The notes under the pieces: generated by a model
The model's database searches: none
Told to the model about the DNA's origin: nothing
The model's input: the letters and a program-made list of their open reading frames with translations, nothing else
Origin: Niastella yeongjuensis
Lineage (GTDB): Bacteria; Bacteroidota; Bacteroidia; Chitinophagales; Chitinophagaceae
Assembly (NCBI RefSeq): GCF_900110245.1
Contig: NZ_FOCZ01000008.1
Coordinates: 287,593-351,592 of the forward strand
Direction of reading: 5' to 3'
Length of the DNA: 64,000 nucleotides
Shown: in pieces, positions 62,800-64,000 of the stretch
Position numbering within the stretch: the stretch's first letter is position 1
Layout: every line of letters begins with the position of its first letter
Program-made: the position numbers and the translations under genes

Positions 62800-63540
62800 T
62801 TAAAAACCAATTGAGTTACCACCGTCAACGGGTAATACCACACCGGTGATGTAGCGCGATGATTCGGTAGCGAGGAACAATGCCGCATCGCCAATATCGC
62901 CGGGGGTACCCATAACACCCATGGGAGTACGGCCCATCGCTTTGTTTTTACGTTCCGCATCGGCATTAAATGCTTTCGACGTCATATCGGTGGCAATAAA
63001 ACCGGGTGCAATGCAATTGATGCGAATACCCTGGGGCGATAGTTCCGTTGCCATGGCCCGTGTCATGCCTTCAATAGCTGTTTTAGAAGCCGAGTAGGCA
63101 ATTACTTTGGGAATGCCATATTGTGCCGCCATGGAGCTGATGTTGATGATGCTGCCTTTTTTATTGGGCAACATGGCCTTTACCACCTCACGGGTCAATG
63201 CGAATACGGCTACTAAATTGGTTTGTATAACTTTTAGAAAATCTTCATTGGTCACTTCTATAAAGTCTTTCTTCATATTGATACCGGCGTTGTTCACCAG
63301 GATATCGATATGTCCAAACTGCGTTATTACCTGTTTTACCAATGAGGGAATAGCTTCCAGGTCGCTCAGGTCGGCCACAATGGGCACACAAAGGGAACCC
63401 AGTTTTTGTTTGGCCTGGTGCAGTTTTTCAGGGTCACGGCCTACAATGACTGTAGTGATGTTGTGCTGCACAAATTTCTCTGTAATGGCCAGACCAATAC
63501 CAGAACCACCTCCGGTTACTATTGCTACTGTTTGATTCAT
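62800..63540 (-). CDS. SDR-family oxidoreductase (FabG/gluconate-dehydrogenase-like)
   Basis: It is an NAD(P)-dependent short-chain dehydrogenase of 246 residues. The Rossmann loop is IVTGGGSGIGLAITEKF; NNAGINMKKDF, then SSMAAQYGIPKVIAYSASKTA (Ser, Tyr-x3-Lys) and RINCIAPGFIATDM, PVDGGNSIGF complete the pattern. It follows no signal peptide and is cytoplasmic. It shares a strand with GH115/GH10, 89 bp upstream of GH115, so it may reduce a uronate derived from glucuronoxylan; fatty-acid or polyol roles are equally possible from sequence alone. It is more distant from KduD (21788) than a duplicate would be. Confidence 0.88.
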   Translation of the reverse strand: MNQTVAIVTGGGSGIGLAITEKFVQHNITTVIVGRDPEKLHQAKQKLGSLCVPIVADLSDLEAIPSLVKQVITQFGHIDILVNNAGINMKKDFIEVTNEDFLKVIQTNLVAVFALTREVVKAMLPNKKGSIINISSMAAQYGIPKVIAYSASKTAIEGMTRAMATELSPQGIRINCIAPGFIATDMTSKAFNADAERKNKAMGRTPMGVMGTPGDIGDAALFLATESSRYITGVVLPVDGGNSIGF

Positions 63541-64000
63541 TATATACTGTATTTAACTTCAATTATTACCTTATTATTTAAGAACCGAATCGCGAAACAT
63601 TAAATGAGAAACGGTCTCTGCCCTCTGCCTTTTGCCCTCTGCCCTCCTATGTAAAGGGTTTCGCTGCATTCCAGCAGCTGAAAAATGCCACATAGAAGGC
63701 TGATATTTTTGATTGTTTACTACATATTTTAATTTTTTACAAGTAGTTTATCACAGCCGGTCAATCTCCTATTAGCAGTCGGCCGGTGGCCGCTGCAGTT
63801 TTTTATCAATCCTTAAAGTAATTAATATAAAGCTGCAGACTATTGCAAAGCAATATGTCTCAATTGCAGGCAGAGGGAAGCAGTCTCTATACTTTGTGTG
63901 TTTACCTTTCTGTGATACTAACGACTTGAAAGAACTTTTTAACTTTAACTATCAGTCTCAAGGGGAAGCAGGCTCTGCCGGAGGGCAACCTGCCAGCAAT
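63541..64000. other. Gene-free window end (460 bp)
   Basis: No convincing coding region. It has a TCTGCCCTCTGCC tract (63613-63650), a CGGCC/GGCCG stem (about 63780-63792) and an AT-rich region. It probably precedes a gene outside the window. Confidence 0.5.

Noticed and set aside
1..64000. Mobile elements, phage genes, rRNA or tRNA genes
   Set aside because: No transposase, integrase, structural phage gene, or stretch resembling rRNA or a tRNA cloverleaf was noticed by eye.

Overview
The window looks like chromosome from a Bacteroidota bacterium, most likely a soil- or plant-associated member of the Chitinophagaceae (Niastella/Chitinophaga type; the genus is inference). Supporting signs are two SusC/SusD pairs, a FecI-type sigma/FecR pair next to a SusC with an STN domain, a type IX secretion sorting domain, many SPI/SPII-exported glycoside hydrolases, and TAnnTTTG-like -7 promoter elements. 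I found no rRNA, tRNA, CRISPR array, prophage or insertion sequence.

Layout. (1) 1-3836: tail of an L-arabinose locus with a truncated GH51 arabinofuranosidase, a lipoprotein aldose 1-epimerase and an AraA/FucI-type isomerase. (2) 3952-7237, minus strand: a glycogen-debranching-like amylo-alpha-1,6-glucosidase with a GT4 glycosyltransferase, followed by an AraC regulator and an orphan ECF sigma factor. (3) 8879-17680: a glycerol/glycerophosphodiester regulon: GlpR-like DeoR repressor, then divergently GlpD, an exported calcineurin-like phosphoesterase, an SGNH esterase, GlpK, GlpF and a lipoprotein GlpQ. (4) 17806-23550: GH92 mannosidase, GH28 polygalacturonase, KduD and KduI. (5) 23770-34675: an arabinan locus with ECF sigma, FecR, SusC (frameshifted), SusD, GH43 endo-arabinanase and GH51 arabinofuranosidase. 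(6) 34817-53156: MsrA, then a pectin/rhamnogalacturonan locus with PL1 pectate lyase (minus), a second SusC/SusD pair, PL22, GH106 rhamnosidase, an NTF2-like protein, a six-hairpin glycosidase-like protein and a DUF4450-like giant protein. (7) 53216-57198: a TonB-dependent outer-membrane protein and a T9SS cargo protein. (8) 57433-63540, minus: a double thioredoxin-fold protein, GH10 xylanase, GH115 glucuronidase and an SDR, which together suggest glucuronoxylan use.

Together the genes describe a plant cell-wall generalist. PL1 and GH28 cut homogalacturonan; PL22 and KduI/KduD process the unsaturated uronates. GH43 and GH51 strip arabinan, and the epimerase and isomerase take the arabinose. 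GH106 removes rhamnose, and GH10/GH115 open glucuronoxylan. GH105, KdgK, KdgA, AraB and AraD are not in the window.

The most unusual layer is between the genes. Many spacers carry degenerate 7-8 bp repeat units from a few sequence families, often built as a large imperfect hairpin whose arms are reverse-complementary repeat tracts. One of these tracts has entered the 3' end of the GH115 gene and supplies its last 17 codons. The glpR-glpD spacer also holds a perfect 13-bp hairpin followed by four 11-bp tandem repeats.
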